Part shown: positions 53,497-63,469 of the stretch, piece after piece
How positions within the stretch are numbered: position 1 is the stretch's first letter
Layout of the letters: every line of letters begins with the position of its first letter
Assembly: GCF_001693385.1 (NCBI RefSeq)
Contig: NZ_CP016428.1
Location: forward strand, 1,116,001 to 1,180,000
DNA length: 64,000 bases
From: Bradyrhizobium icense
GTDB taxonomy: Bacteria > Pseudomonadota > Alphaproteobacteria > Rhizobiales > Xanthobacteraceae
Direction of reading: 5' to 3'
Program-made: the position numbers and the translations under genes
The notes under the pieces: generated by a model
What the model was told of the DNA's origin: nothing
What the model saw: only the letters and a program-made list of their open reading frames with translations
Databases searched by the model: none

Positions 53497-54528
53497 TCAC
53501 GCCTCATCCTCGCGCTTGCTCAGCAAATCCTTCGCGAGATCGGAGAGCGCGGGCCGCGGCAGCGCGGTGAACGGCAAGGGGCGCGTGACGTCGATCGCGG
53601 CGAGGCCGAGCCTTGCGGTCAGCAGGCCGTTGAGCACGCCCTCGCCGAGCCGCTGCGAGAGTTTTGCCGCAATGCCGTGGCCGAGCATCTGCTGCACCAG
53701 GCTGTCGCCGACCGCCATGCCGCCAGTGATGGCGAGATGGCCGATGACGTGACGCAACAGGCTGAGCATGCCGAGCGTGCCGGGACGGCCGCCATAGAGC
53801 CGCGCCAGTTGCCGGATCAAGCGCATTGCGGCGACGAACACGAACAGCACGTCGATCAGCGCGCGCGGGCTTACCGCGGTGACGACGGAGACGCGTTGCG
53901 CAGCCGTTGAAACCAGCCGGCGCGCCTCTTCGTCGAGCGGCGCCATCAGTTCGCGTTCGGCAAGCTTGATCATGTCGGCGCCGTCGATGATGTCGTCGGC
54001 ATGGCTTTTCAGCGTGGCGCGGGCGCGCGCCAGTTGCGGGTTCTGGTGCGCGAGCTTGAGCAGGTCGTTGACGACGGCGCGGCTCTCCGCGCGGTCGTCG
54101 CTGCGCAGTACTTCAGCGGCGCGCTGGTGCAGCTTTTCGATCGCCGCCAGCCGCGCCAGCCCGAACGCTTCGCGCGCGATGACGACGGTCAGCGCCAGCC
54201 CGGCTGCCACCGCAAATGCCAGCGCGACGTAGCCCAAGGTCTGGCTGCGTGCGAACAGATCCTCGATCAGATTGACGACGCCGAGCCCTGTGCCGAGCAG
54301 CACCAGTCCGCCTGCAGCCGACCAGAACAGCGCGCCCCAGCGAAAGCCGCGGCGCATCGGTTTCAGCGGCGCATCGAGCGGAACGGGCAGCAGCGCGGGA
54401 TCGGCCTCCGGCGTGATCTGCACCGTGCCGCGGGCAGGGCGGCCGGTCTCCTCCGGATCCATCACGATGACGCCGGGATCGCCGAGCTTGAACGTCGCCG
54501 GCCGCCGATGCGGCGTCTTCTCGCTCAT
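53497..54528 (-). CDS. TIGR01620/YcjF family membrane protein
   Basis: A 343-residue inner-membrane protein. The N-terminal part is soluble (residues 1-65), two membrane helices lie around 68-120 (GALFWSAAGGLVLLGTGLGV, LGYVALAFAVAAGLALTVV), and a C-terminal DUF697-like domain follows (AAMRLIRQLARLYGGRPG, LGHGIAAKLSQRLGEGVLNG). It overlaps ycjX by ATGA. The pair is widespread in proteobacteria with a stress-linked but undefined role. Confidence 0.9.
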   Translation of the reverse strand: MSEKTPHRRPATFKLGDPGVIVMDPEETGRPARGTVQITPEADPALLPVPLDAPLKPMRRGFRWGALFWSAAGGLVLLGTGLGVVNLIEDLFARSQTLGYVALAFAVAAGLALTVVIAREAFGLARLAAIEKLHQRAAEVLRSDDRAESRAVVNDLLKLAHQNPQLARARATLKSHADDIIDGADMIKLAERELMAPLDEEARRLVSTAAQRVSVVTAVSPRALIDVLFVFVAAMRLIRQLARLYGGRPGTLGMLSLLRHVIGHLAITGGMAVGDSLVQQMLGHGIAAKLSQRLGEGVLNGLLTARLGLAAIDVTRPLPFTALPRPALSDLAKDLLSKREDEA

Positions 54529-55988
54529 TGCAGTCGGTCTCCGATCAGGAACTGAAGGGCGCGGTCGAGGCGGATGTGAGGCAGCGCGGGCTCGTCCTTG
54601 GCCGTGTGCTCCAGCAGCGGCGGCCTGAAGCGCAGGAAGCGGAAATCGGCCTGTTCGGAAGCTGTGCTGGAAAGGCCGCGAAAGCCGCCCTTGAACAGCT
54701 CTTCGGGATCGGCGGGCAGGTCGCCGGGAAAGGTCGCCACTTCCGTCTCGCCGTCGAACGTATCGCCATTGGCGGTCTCGCCGGGCGCGGGCGTGCCGAG
54801 GATCGACGGCAGCTTCTCCCGGCCGCGCGCGACCATCGCCTCGCGCGTGGCGCGCACGGCGGCGAGTGCGACCACGTCGATGGCGGCCCCGGCATATTCG
54901 GCGCGGTCGGCTGCCTTGGCAACCGCACGCCGCAGCACCGCTTCCAGCCGGTCATGGCTGGAATGGTGCAGATGATCGGCCTTCGTGGCGGCAAACAGAA
55001 TCCGATCGATCCGCGGACGAAACAGGCTGCTCAGGATGGTGCTGCGGCCGATACGAAAGCAATCGAGAATGCCGGCAAGCGCGGCTTCGAGATCGTGCAG
55101 CGCTTCGGGCCCGGCATTGAAGGCCGCAAGCGCATCGACCAGCACGATCTGGCGGTCGAGCCGCGCGAAATGGTCGCGGAAGAATGGACGCACCACGACG
55201 TCCTTGTAGGCCTCGTAGCGCCGCCGCATCATTGCCCACAGCGAACCGTCGGGCGCGGCGCCATCAATGGGCACATCGAGCGGGGCGAAGGTCAGCGCTG
55301 GCGATCCTGCGAGGTTGCCCGGCATCAGGAAACGCCCGGGCGGCAGCAGGCTCATGGCAAAACGTTCGTCGCGGCAGGCGCGCAAATAATCGGTGAACAG
55401 TTTTGCGGCGGCGAGCGTCGCCTGTTCATCCTCGCGGCTCTCAGCGGAGAGTGTCGCCAGATGCTCGTGCCATGGCGCGGCCAGCTTCACGCGCGGACCC
55501 TCTCGCGACAATGCGAGACTTTCCGCCGACCATTGCTCAAAGCTCCTGTTGAGCAGCGGCAGGTCGAGCAGCCACTCGCCGGGGTAATCGACGATGTCGA
55601 TGGTGAGCGTGCGGTCGGCGCCGTTCTGCCGCTGGTAGTCGATGACCAGGCGCAGTTCAGAGATGTCGACGGTCGAGTTCGGCCAGCGCCGCTCCTCGAT
55701 CAGGGTGCGGACGTGGGTTTCATAGGCGAAGCGCGGCACGGCATCGTCGGGCTGCGGCGCGAGCCGGGCGCCCGCGATCCGCCCCGTGGCATACGGCTCG
55801 AACACCGGAAACCGGCCGCCGCGGGTCAGGCCGTGGATCAGCGCCGTGATGAACACGGTCTTGCCGGCGCGCGACAGGCCGGTGACGCCGAGCCGCACGG
55901 TGGGATTGAAAAAGCTCTCGCCGTAATCCAGCAGTGCCTGCGCCGACAGGCGCGCTTCCTCGACGATATCTGAAAAACTGGGAGGCAT
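54525..55988 (-). CDS. YcjX-like P-loop ATPase/GTPase
   Basis: A DUF463 family protein of 487 residues from the ATG at 55988; a TTG at 56027 would add 13 residues. The P-loop GLSRAGKT lies at residues 37-44. Blocks typical of the family include TIDIVDYPGEWLLDLP (switch-like DxxG region), GNLAGSPALTFAPLD and FAATKADHLHHSSHDRLE. It is co-translated with ycjF. Confidence 0.9.
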   Translation of the reverse strand: MPPSFSDIVEEARLSAQALLDYGESFFNPTVRLGVTGLSRAGKTVFITALIHGLTRGGRFPVFEPYATGRIAGARLAPQPDDAVPRFAYETHVRTLIEERRWPNSTVDISELRLVIDYQRQNGADRTLTIDIVDYPGEWLLDLPLLNRSFEQWSAESLALSREGPRVKLAAPWHEHLATLSAESREDEQATLAAAKLFTDYLRACRDERFAMSLLPPGRFLMPGNLAGSPALTFAPLDVPIDGAAPDGSLWAMMRRRYEAYKDVVVRPFFRDHFARLDRQIVLVDALAAFNAGPEALHDLEAALAGILDCFRIGRSTILSSLFRPRIDRILFAATKADHLHHSSHDRLEAVLRRAVAKAADRAEYAGAAIDVVALAAVRATREAMVARGREKLPSILGTPAPGETANGDTFDGETEVATFPGDLPADPEELFKGGFRGLSSTASEQADFRFLRFRPPLLEHTAKDEPALPHIRLDRALQFLIGDRLQ

Positions 55989-56205
55989 GCGGGGCAGAGG
56001 GCTCGAGAGAGAAGTGTTGGTGTGCAATTACCGGAGAAGTGGCGATTGGCGGGCCGAAATCAAGCGCTCGTGATCGCCTGGCGGGGGAATCCCTCCGGGA
56101 TATCCGGCGGTTACCGACTGCACGAAAATGCCACGACAACAGGATACTGGCGTCGTTCGCGAACCGCATGACGACGGCCTTGGGGCCAGCGGCGTGAACG
56201 GTTCG

Positions 56206-56234
56206 TTGACCTCGGAAGACCCATGTCCTAATCG
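56206..56234 (+). promoter_or_regulatory. Candidate sigma-70-type promoter for the haemolysin III gene
   Basis: TTGACC at 56206 and TAATCG at 56229 are separated by 17 bp, 28 bp before the start codon. The -35 is good and the -10 is weak. Confidence 0.35.
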
Positions 56235-56261
56235 CTCCCTCACCACTTTCTGCGGGCCTGC

Positions 56262-56960
56262 ATGACCATCTTCAGACTGAAACAATTCGCCTCGACGTCC
56301 ATCCATGCGGCGGCTGACGCCATGCACTGGAACTACGACCGCGCCGAGCTGATCGCCGACGGCGTCGTGCATGTCGTCGGCGTCTGTCTCGGGCTCGTCG
56401 CCGCCACCGCTTTGATCGTGCTGACCGCGGTCTATGCCGGTGCGTTCGAAATTACCGTGGTATCGGTCTACGTCGCAGGCCTGCTCGCGATGCTGACGTT
56501 GTCGGCGGTCTATAATCTTTGGCCGGTGTCGCGCGCCAAATGGGTGCTGCGGCGCTTCGATCATTCGGCGATCTATCTCTTGATCGCCGCCACCTATACC
56601 CCGTTCATCGTGGAGCTGAGGGACAGCTATCTCGCGATCGCGCTGCTGACGGGGGTGTGGTGCGTCGCGATCGCCGGCGTGGTGCTGAAGCTGGCGCGGC
56701 CGGGGCGCTACGATCGTTTGGCGGTCGGCCTCTATCTCGCCCTGGGCTGGAGTGGCGTCACGCTTTACGACGCGGTGGTGAAGGCGGTGCCGCCGCTGGC
56801 GCTGGGCTTTTTGCTGGCGGGCGGCGTGCTCTATAGCCTTGGGGTGATCTTCCATGCCTGGCAGCGGCTGCGCTTCCAGAACGCGATCTGGCATGGCTTC
56901 GTCTTGCTCGGCGCCGCCTGCCATTATACGGCTATTCTCGATATGATGATCCTGACATAG
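56262..56960 (+). CDS. Haemolysin III family (TrhA/PAQR-like) membrane protein
   Basis: A seven-helix membrane protein of 232 residues. The conserved metal-linked residues of the family are visible: NYDRAELIADGVVHVVG, RRFDHSAIYLLIAATYTPF and the C-terminal IWHGFVLLGAACHY. Bacterial members affect membrane fluidity or lipid homeostasis; direct haemolysis is not established. It is followed 27 bp later by an SDR gene on the same strand. Confidence 0.92.
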   Translation: MTIFRLKQFASTSIHAAADAMHWNYDRAELIADGVVHVVGVCLGLVAATALIVLTAVYAGAFEITVVSVYVAGLLAMLTLSAVYNLWPVSRAKWVLRRFDHSAIYLLIAATYTPFIVELRDSYLAIALLTGVWCVAIAGVVLKLARPGRYDRLAVGLYLALGWSGVTLYDAVVKAVPPLALGFLLAGGVLYSLGVIFHAWQRLRFQNAIWHGFVLLGAACHYTAILDMMILT

Positions 56961-56987
56961 GATCATCACAAACGGGAGAGAGCGGCC

Positions 56988-57782
56988 ATGCAGGTGACAG
57001 GCAAAGTCGTGGTCGTCACCGGGGGCGCCAACGGCATCGGGAAGGCAATGTGCGAAGCCTTTCACCGCGAGGGCGCCGCCAAGGTCGTCGTCGCCGATAT
57101 CGACCCCGATGGCGCGCGAGCCGTCGCCACTCCGATCAGTGGGGCGGCCTTCAAATGCGATGTCGGAAAAGAGAAGGACGTTCATCACGTCATCGAGGAG
57201 ACCGAGCGTCAATTCGGCCCGATTGCGCTGTTCTGCTCCAATGCCGGCATCGGCGGCGGTTTCGATCCACTATCGGTAAATGCCGGCGGAAACTCCGACG
57301 AACCGTGGCAGCGAAGCTGGGCCGTTCATGTGATGGCCCATGTCTATGCGGCGCGGCATTTGATCCCGCGCATGAAGGCGCGCGGCGGCGGCTATTTCCT
57401 CAACACGATCTCTGCGGCGGGATTATTGTCGCAGGTCGGCAGCCCGGCCTATTCGACCACGAAGCATGCGGCGGTCGGTTTCGCCGAGAATCTTGCGATC
57501 TCGCACAAGGCCGACAACATCAAGGTTTCGATCCTGTGCCCGCAGGGCGTCGATACCAACATGCTGCGCTCGATCCCGAAGGGCCCGCAATCCGGCGACG
57601 GCGATCTCTCGCCGGAGCAGGTGGCGCAGGACGTGCTGAAGGGACTGGAGCAGGAGACGTTCGTGATCCTGCCTCATCCGCAGGTGCTCGGCTACATGCG
57701 CAAGAAGACGGAAAATTACGACCGCTGGATCGCGGGTATGGCGAAGATCCAGGCCAGGATGCGGGAGAGTTACGGGAAATAG
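56988..57782 (+). CDS. Short-chain dehydrogenase/reductase
   Basis: A classical SDR of 264 residues. The cofactor loop reads TGGANGIGKAM, the structural block CSNAGIGGG, and the active site has Ser in NTISAAGLLS with Y-S-T-T-K (Y and K complete). D in VVADIDPDGA at the end of strand 2 favours NAD+. It is probably co-transcribed with the haemolysin III gene. The substrate is unknown. Confidence 0.93.
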   Translation: MQVTGKVVVVTGGANGIGKAMCEAFHREGAAKVVVADIDPDGARAVATPISGAAFKCDVGKEKDVHHVIEETERQFGPIALFCSNAGIGGGFDPLSVNAGGNSDEPWQRSWAVHVMAHVYAARHLIPRMKARGGGYFLNTISAAGLLSQVGSPAYSTTKHAAVGFAENLAISHKADNIKVSILCPQGVDTNMLRSIPKGPQSGDGDLSPEQVAQDVLKGLEQETFVILPHPQVLGYMRKKTENYDRWIAGMAKIQARMRESYGK

Positions 57783-57791
57783 CGCAGCGAG

Positions 57792-57815
57792 AAGGGCGGC
57801 CGTTCGGCCGCCTTT
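57792..57815. terminator. Bidirectional rho-independent terminator
   Basis: A stem AAGGGCGGCCG pairing with CGGCCGCCTTT with a short loop lies between the convergent ends of the SDR gene and the Gly/Tyr-rich protein gene. The A-tract on one side and the T-tract on the other allow use in both directions. Confidence 0.75.
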
Positions 57816-57828
57816 CCCGATTACGTCG

Positions 57829-58260
57829 CTACTGGCACCTGTGCATCAGGCCGTCGTCCAGGCGGACCATTGTGCCGGGCTGGCAGATTATGCCGTTGCG
57901 CGTCGCGTAGTCCTGGCTCCATACGCCCGGGCCGCCGTAATAGCCGTAGGGGCTGCCGCCGCCGTAATAGGCGTTGGGACCGTTGCCGCCGTAGTAGGCA
58001 TAGGGTCCGCCGCCGTAATAGGCGGCAGTCGCTCCGGCTGCAGCAGCACCGGCGCCCACGGCAGCCGCGCCGGCCGCGGCCCGCCGCGCCTGCCGCCGGG
58101 TAACGCCTGGCGCCGGGGTCAATGGATCACTGATCTGTGCGTGCGCGCGCTCGATGGATAGCGAAGCGCCCCTTTGTTCGCTCCAGTCAAACGAGAGCAT
58201 AGTCGCACATGTAAAGACGGAGACCGCGAGGGCAGCTTTTCTGAGGCTTGGCTGTTTCAT
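57829..58260 (-). CDS. Gly/Tyr-rich secreted or membrane-anchored protein, hypothetical
   Basis: A 143-residue protein from the ATG at 58260 (MKQPSLRKAALAVSVF, GGAG upstream); an earlier ATG at 58269 adds three residues. A signal or anchor helix spans residues 7-25. After an Ala-rich helix (AAAGAAAVGAGAAAAG), five AYYGG/GYYGG-type units follow, then a C-terminal module with two Cys (GIICQPGTMVRLDDGLMHRCQ region). Such repeats suggest surface exposure or self-association. The function is unknown. Confidence 0.75.
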   Translation of the reverse strand: MKQPSLRKAALAVSVFTCATMLSFDWSEQRGASLSIERAHAQISDPLTPAPGVTRRQARRAAAGAAAVGAGAAAAGATAAYYGGGPYAYYGGNGPNAYYGGGSPYGYYGGPGVWSQDYATRNGIICQPGTMVRLDDGLMHRCQ

Positions 58261-58384
58261 GGCGTTCACTCCATGGTTGCCCCATGCTGAATTCTCGTGC
58301 GAACGTAGAGCAACGTCAAGTAATGCCGCGCATGGAACTCGCGGGTGAATTGTCGAGCCTTTGAGTCAAATGAGGTCTCATGAG

Positions 58385-58400
58385 CTCCCGCAAGCGGGAG
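58385..58400. terminator. Stem-loop between small-protein and BFDC-like genes
   Basis: CTCCCGC-AA-GCGGGAG forms a 7-bp stem 19 bp beyond the stop of the BFDC-like gene. There is no U-tract. It belongs to the common CTCCCGCAAGCGGGAG type of intergenic rhizobial palindromes and may end the BFDC transcript. Confidence 0.45.
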
Positions 58401-58418
58401 AGGGAACTCAGCCCTGCC

Positions 58419-60047
<1,629 letters not shown>

Positions 60048-60067
60048 TGGGACTCCCAGAGCTAGAC

Positions 60068-60172
60068 CGTCATTCCGGGATGGTGCGCTAGCACCAGACC
60101 CGGAATCTCGAGATTCTCAGATGTGCAATAGCACATCTTAGTTCGATGCTTCGCATCGCCCCGGAATGACGG
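60068..60172. repeat. Dispersed palindromic repeat, family A copy 2
   Basis: CCGTCATTCCGGG and CCCCGGAATGACGG arms bracket CCCGGAATCTCGAGATTC and TTCGATGCTTCGCATCG. The CGGAATCTCGAG, TTCGATGCT and CGCATCGCCCCGGAA blocks are shared with copy 1 at 32761. Copy 2 has an extra internal hairpin (GATGTGCAATAGCACATC). It fills the gap between the MaoC-type and BFDC-like genes. Confidence 0.85.
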
Positions 60173-60179
60173 CTTCAAA

Positions 60180-61037
60180 CTACAACCACGTCGCCGTGCC
60201 CTTCATGGTCGGCTGCCCTTCCGCATTCGCGATCCACAGCTCCATGCCGGCGTGGGTTTCGTTGGCGTTGATCGAGAACTCGCTGCCTTCGAACAGCGGC
60301 TGCACGCCGCGATAGCTGAACTTCTTCGGCGCTGAGTCGCCGTGAAGTTTTGCGGCGAATTCGACGATCAGCGCCGCCTGCAGCGGGCCGTGGAAGATCA
60401 GGCCGGGATAGCCCTCGACCTTGGTGACGTAGTCGCGGTCGTAGTGGATGCGATGGCCGTTGAAGGTCAGCGCCGAATAGCGAAACAGCAGCACGGGATC
60501 GCTGACATGGGTTTCGCGATGCCTTGCGACGGGTGGCGGCGGAGGGGCTTTCGGCGGCGAAGCGGGGGCAGCGCTGCCCATCTCGCGATAAACGATGTCC
60601 TGCCGTTCGCGGATGGCAACTCCGCGCGGTGTCGTGATGGTGTGTTCGACGGAAACGAAGCACAGCACGCCTGTCGAACCCGTCTTCATGGTCACGTCTG
60701 AAATGCGCGAGGTGCGGGTCGATTCATCGCCGACGCGCAACGGCTGGAGGAATTCGATTTCGCCGCCGGCCCACATCCGGCGCGGCAGCGGCACCGGCGG
60801 CAGGAAACCGCCACGGGTCGGGTGACCGTCGGGGCCGAGCTGCGACATCGGAAATACCGGCTGGGCCAGGCACCAATGCGTGGTCCATGGCGCGGCATCG
60901 CCGGGTTTCGGGTCGCCGATGTCCTGGAACAATGTCGCGCGCAGGCCCTTCACGAGTTGCGCGGTGACGATGTCGCTTGCTTCCGTGCTGCGGCCGATCC
61001 ATTGGCGCAGATGGTCGAGGTTGAGGGCTTCTGTCAC
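60180..61037 (-). CDS. MaoC/FAS1-like dehydratase, mesaconyl-C4-CoA hydratase-like
   Basis: A 285-residue double hot-dog protein. The C-terminal half carries the hydratase-2 motif region SALTFNGHRIHYDRDYVTKVEGYPGLIFHGPL (written here as the blocks SALTFNGHRIHYDRDY and YPGLIFHGPL), with Asp and His as likely catalytic residues. The N-terminal half (WTTHWCLAQPVFPMSQLG) is typical of the HTD2/mesaconyl-C4-CoA hydratase group. Its start overlaps the CoA transferase stop by ATGA. Confidence 0.85.
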   Translation of the reverse strand: MTEALNLDHLRQWIGRSTEASDIVTAQLVKGLRATLFQDIGDPKPGDAAPWTTHWCLAQPVFPMSQLGPDGHPTRGGFLPPVPLPRRMWAGGEIEFLQPLRVGDESTRTSRISDVTMKTGSTGVLCFVSVEHTITTPRGVAIRERQDIVYREMGSAAPASPPKAPPPPPVARHRETHVSDPVLLFRYSALTFNGHRIHYDRDYVTKVEGYPGLIFHGPLQAALIVEFAAKLHGDSAPKKFSYRGVQPLFEGSEFSINANETHAGMELWIANAEGQPTMKGTATWL

Positions 61038-62164
61038 GACTGGCGGCTCCGCACGCGAGGGGCCTTGGGAAGTTCAACGTGGTCGCCGATCGCCGGCACG
61101 GCGCCATAGTGTCTCGGCTCGCCGACGAAGATCGCGGCGGGGGCGGCGTAACTCACCTTGCCGTTCGGCGTATCGACCTCGATGCGGCGCAGATGCGGAT
61201 GTACCGAGAGGTCGGCCATGGTGTTGACCTCGGCGAAGGCGATGTCAGCGGCGTCGAGGCGCTTGAGGAGTTCGATGCGCGTCATTGCGGCAAAGCTGTC
61301 GGCGACCACCTTGTCGGTGAGCTGGCGATTGCGCACGCGCTCGACCATGTTGGCGAACCGCGGATCATTCGGCAGGTCGGGCTGGTCGAGCACCTCGGCG
61401 CAGAGCTTCTTCCACTCGCGCTCGCTCTGGATCGAGATCAAAATGCCCTTGCCGTCCCTGGAATTGAACACGCCATAGGGCGCGATCGAGGGATGGGCCA
61501 GCGCCATCCGCTTCGGCGGATTGCCGGCTTCCGAATTGATCAGCGGCACCGCCATCCAGTCGGCCATCACGTCGAACATCGAGATGCGGATATCGGCGCC
61601 CTTGCCGCTGCGCCCGCGCGCGATCAGCGCTTCTAGGATCGCGGCATGCGCGGTGGCGCCGGTCGCGATATCGACGACGGAGATGCCGACGCGTGACGGC
61701 CCTTCGGGGCCGCCGGTGATCGAGGCGAGGCCACTCTCGGCCTGGATCAGTAGATCATAGGCCTTGCGGTCGGCATAGGGGCCCTCGTCGCCATAGCCGG
61801 AGATGGTGCAGCAGATCAGCGCGGGATAATCCTTCTTCAGGCGTTCCAGCGAGAAGCCGAGCTTGTCCATCGAGCCGGGCTTGAGGTTCTGCAGCAGCAC
61901 GTCGGCGCTGGCAATCAGCTCTTCGAGCGCGGCGCGGCCTTCCTTGGTGGCGAGATCGATCACCTGCGAATTCTTGCCGCGGTTGAGCCAGACGAAATAG
62001 CTGCTCTGGCCCTTGGCGGCTGCATCATAGCCGCGGGCGAAATCGCCCTCGGGCCGCTCGACCTTGACGACATGCGCGCCGGCGTCCGCCAGCCGCGAGC
62101 TGCAGAACGGCGCGGCAACGGCCTGTTCGACGGAGACGACGATCAATCCTTCCAATGGCAGCAT
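61034..62164 (-). CDS. CoA transferase, CaiB/BaiF family III (2)
   Basis: A 376-residue family III CoA transferase. D165 in ISVVDIATGA is the catalytic Asp. LEGLIVVSVEQAVAAPFCSS, HVVKVERPEGDFARGYD and ISGYGDEGPYADRKAYDLL are typical. It sits between acyl-CoA dehydrogenase and MaoC-type genes, suggesting a dicarboxylate or branched-chain route: activate, dehydrogenate, hydrate. Confidence 0.92.
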   Translation of the reverse strand: MLPLEGLIVVSVEQAVAAPFCSSRLADAGAHVVKVERPEGDFARGYDAAAKGQSSYFVWLNRGKNSQVIDLATKEGRAALEELIASADVLLQNLKPGSMDKLGFSLERLKKDYPALICCTISGYGDEGPYADRKAYDLLIQAESGLASITGGPEGPSRVGISVVDIATGATAHAAILEALIARGRSGKGADIRISMFDVMADWMAVPLINSEAGNPPKRMALAHPSIAPYGVFNSRDGKGILISIQSEREWKKLCAEVLDQPDLPNDPRFANMVERVRNRQLTDKVVADSFAAMTRIELLKRLDAADIAFAEVNTMADLSVHPHLRRIEVDTPNGKVSYAAPAAIFVGEPRHYGAVPAIGDHVELPKAPRVRSRQS

Positions 62165-62173
62165 CTGACGTTC

Positions 62174-63340
62174 TCAGTAGGAGCGGGGCATGCCGAGCAC
62201 GTGCTCGGCGACGTAGGACAGGATCAGATTGGTCGAGATCGGCGCCACCTGATAGAGCCGCGTTTCGCGGAACTTGCGCTCGACGTCGTATTCCTCCGCA
62301 AAGCCGAAGCCGCCATGGGTCTGCACGCAGGCGTTCGCCGCCTCCCACGACGCATCCGCCGCCAGCATCTTGGCCATGTTGGCCTCCGCGCCGCAATCGA
62401 GCCCGGCCTCATATTTGCGGGTGGCTTCCTTCACCATTAGTTCAGCAGCGCGCATCGCGGCGTAGGCTTTTGCGATCGGGAACTGAATGCCCTGGTTCTG
62501 GCCGATCGGACGGCCGAATACGGCACGCTCCTTGGCGTAGGCGGTCGCTTTTGCAATGAACCATTTGGCGTCGCCGATGCATTCGGCCGCAATGAGAATA
62601 CGCTCGGCGTTCATGCCGGAGAGGATGTAGCGAAAGCCCTTGCCCTCGTCGCCGATCAGGTTTTCGGCGGGCACGCGCATGTCCGTGAAGAACACCTCCG
62701 TCGTGGCGTGGTTCATCATGGTGCGGATCGGGCGGATCTCCAGCCCCTTTCCCTTCACCTCGCGCATGTCGACGATGAACACGGAAAGCCCATCGGTGCG
62801 CTTCTTTGCCTGTTCCTTCGGCGTGGTGCGCGCGAGCAGAATCATCAGGTCGGAATGTTCGGCGCGGCTGGTCCAGATCTTCTGGCCGTTGACGACGTAG
62901 TGGTCGCCGTCACGCCTGGCGACGGTCTTCAGCGAGGAAGTATCGGTGCCGCTGGTCGGCTCGGTGACGCCGAACGCCTGCAGCCGCAATTTGCCGCTGG
63001 CGATCCCGGGCAGGTATTTCGCCTTCTGGGCGTCGTTGCCGTGCCGCAGCACGGTGCCCATCGTGTACATCTGGGCGTGGCAGCCGCCGCCGTTGCAGCC
63101 TGCACGCTGGATCTCTTCCAGGATCGCGGCCGCCGCCGACAATTTCAGCCCCGAGCCGCCATACTCCTCGGGGATCAGCACCGAGAGGTAGCCGGCTTCC
63201 GTCAGCGCATCGACGAACTCCTTCGGATACGCCATCTGGCGATCGAGCTTGCGCCAGTATTCGCCGGGGAACTGGGCGCAGAGCTTGGCGACGGCGTCGC
63301 GGATGTCGTGGAATTCGTCTTGTTGTTCTTGTCCGGTCAT
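62174..63340 (-). CDS. Acyl-CoA dehydrogenase
   Basis: A 388-residue flavoprotein. FGVTEPTSGTDTSSLKT, NGQKIWTSRAEHSDL and the C-terminal QTHGGFGFAEEYDVERKFRE region (in two parts, QTHGGFGFAEE and YDVERKFRE) are intact; the Glu pair there is the candidate catalytic base. It is the first gene of the minus-strand operon, divergent from a LysR regulator gene that probably controls it. Confidence 0.94.
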   Translation of the reverse strand: MTGQEQQDEFHDIRDAVAKLCAQFPGEYWRKLDRQMAYPKEFVDALTEAGYLSVLIPEEYGGSGLKLSAAAAILEEIQRAGCNGGGCHAQMYTMGTVLRHGNDAQKAKYLPGIASGKLRLQAFGVTEPTSGTDTSSLKTVARRDGDHYVVNGQKIWTSRAEHSDLMILLARTTPKEQAKKRTDGLSVFIVDMREVKGKGLEIRPIRTMMNHATTEVFFTDMRVPAENLIGDEGKGFRYILSGMNAERILIAAECIGDAKWFIAKATAYAKERAVFGRPIGQNQGIQFPIAKAYAAMRAAELMVKEATRKYEAGLDCGAEANMAKMLAADASWEAANACVQTHGGFGFAEEYDVERKFRETRLYQVAPISTNLILSYVAEHVLGMPRSY

Positions 63341-63420
63341 TGGGTTTTCTGGCGATGGATGCGGGTTGATGTCAATTGCTTTAAGGATGCGGGCCGTTGT
63401 GAAACGATCGCCGGTCTCCT

Positions 63421-63442
63421 ATGCTGAATTGTTATAGCGTAT
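63421..63442. promoter_or_regulatory. Candidate LysR box
   Basis: An imperfect dyad with ATGCT and AGCGTAT ends spaced about 10 bp lies in the 129-bp gap between the divergent LysR and acyl-CoA dehydrogenase starts. LysR-type regulators bind such interrupted dyads in divergent promoters. Placement on sequence alone is uncertain. Confidence 0.3.
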
Positions 63443-63469
63443 GAACCTGCCTTCGAAGAATGGCAAGCG

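Noticed and set aside
51432..53507. A 691-codon minus-strand frame opposite the GT39 gene
   Set aside because: It crosses repeat elements and opposes a clear membrane glycosyltransferase; the composition is that of an antisense shadow.
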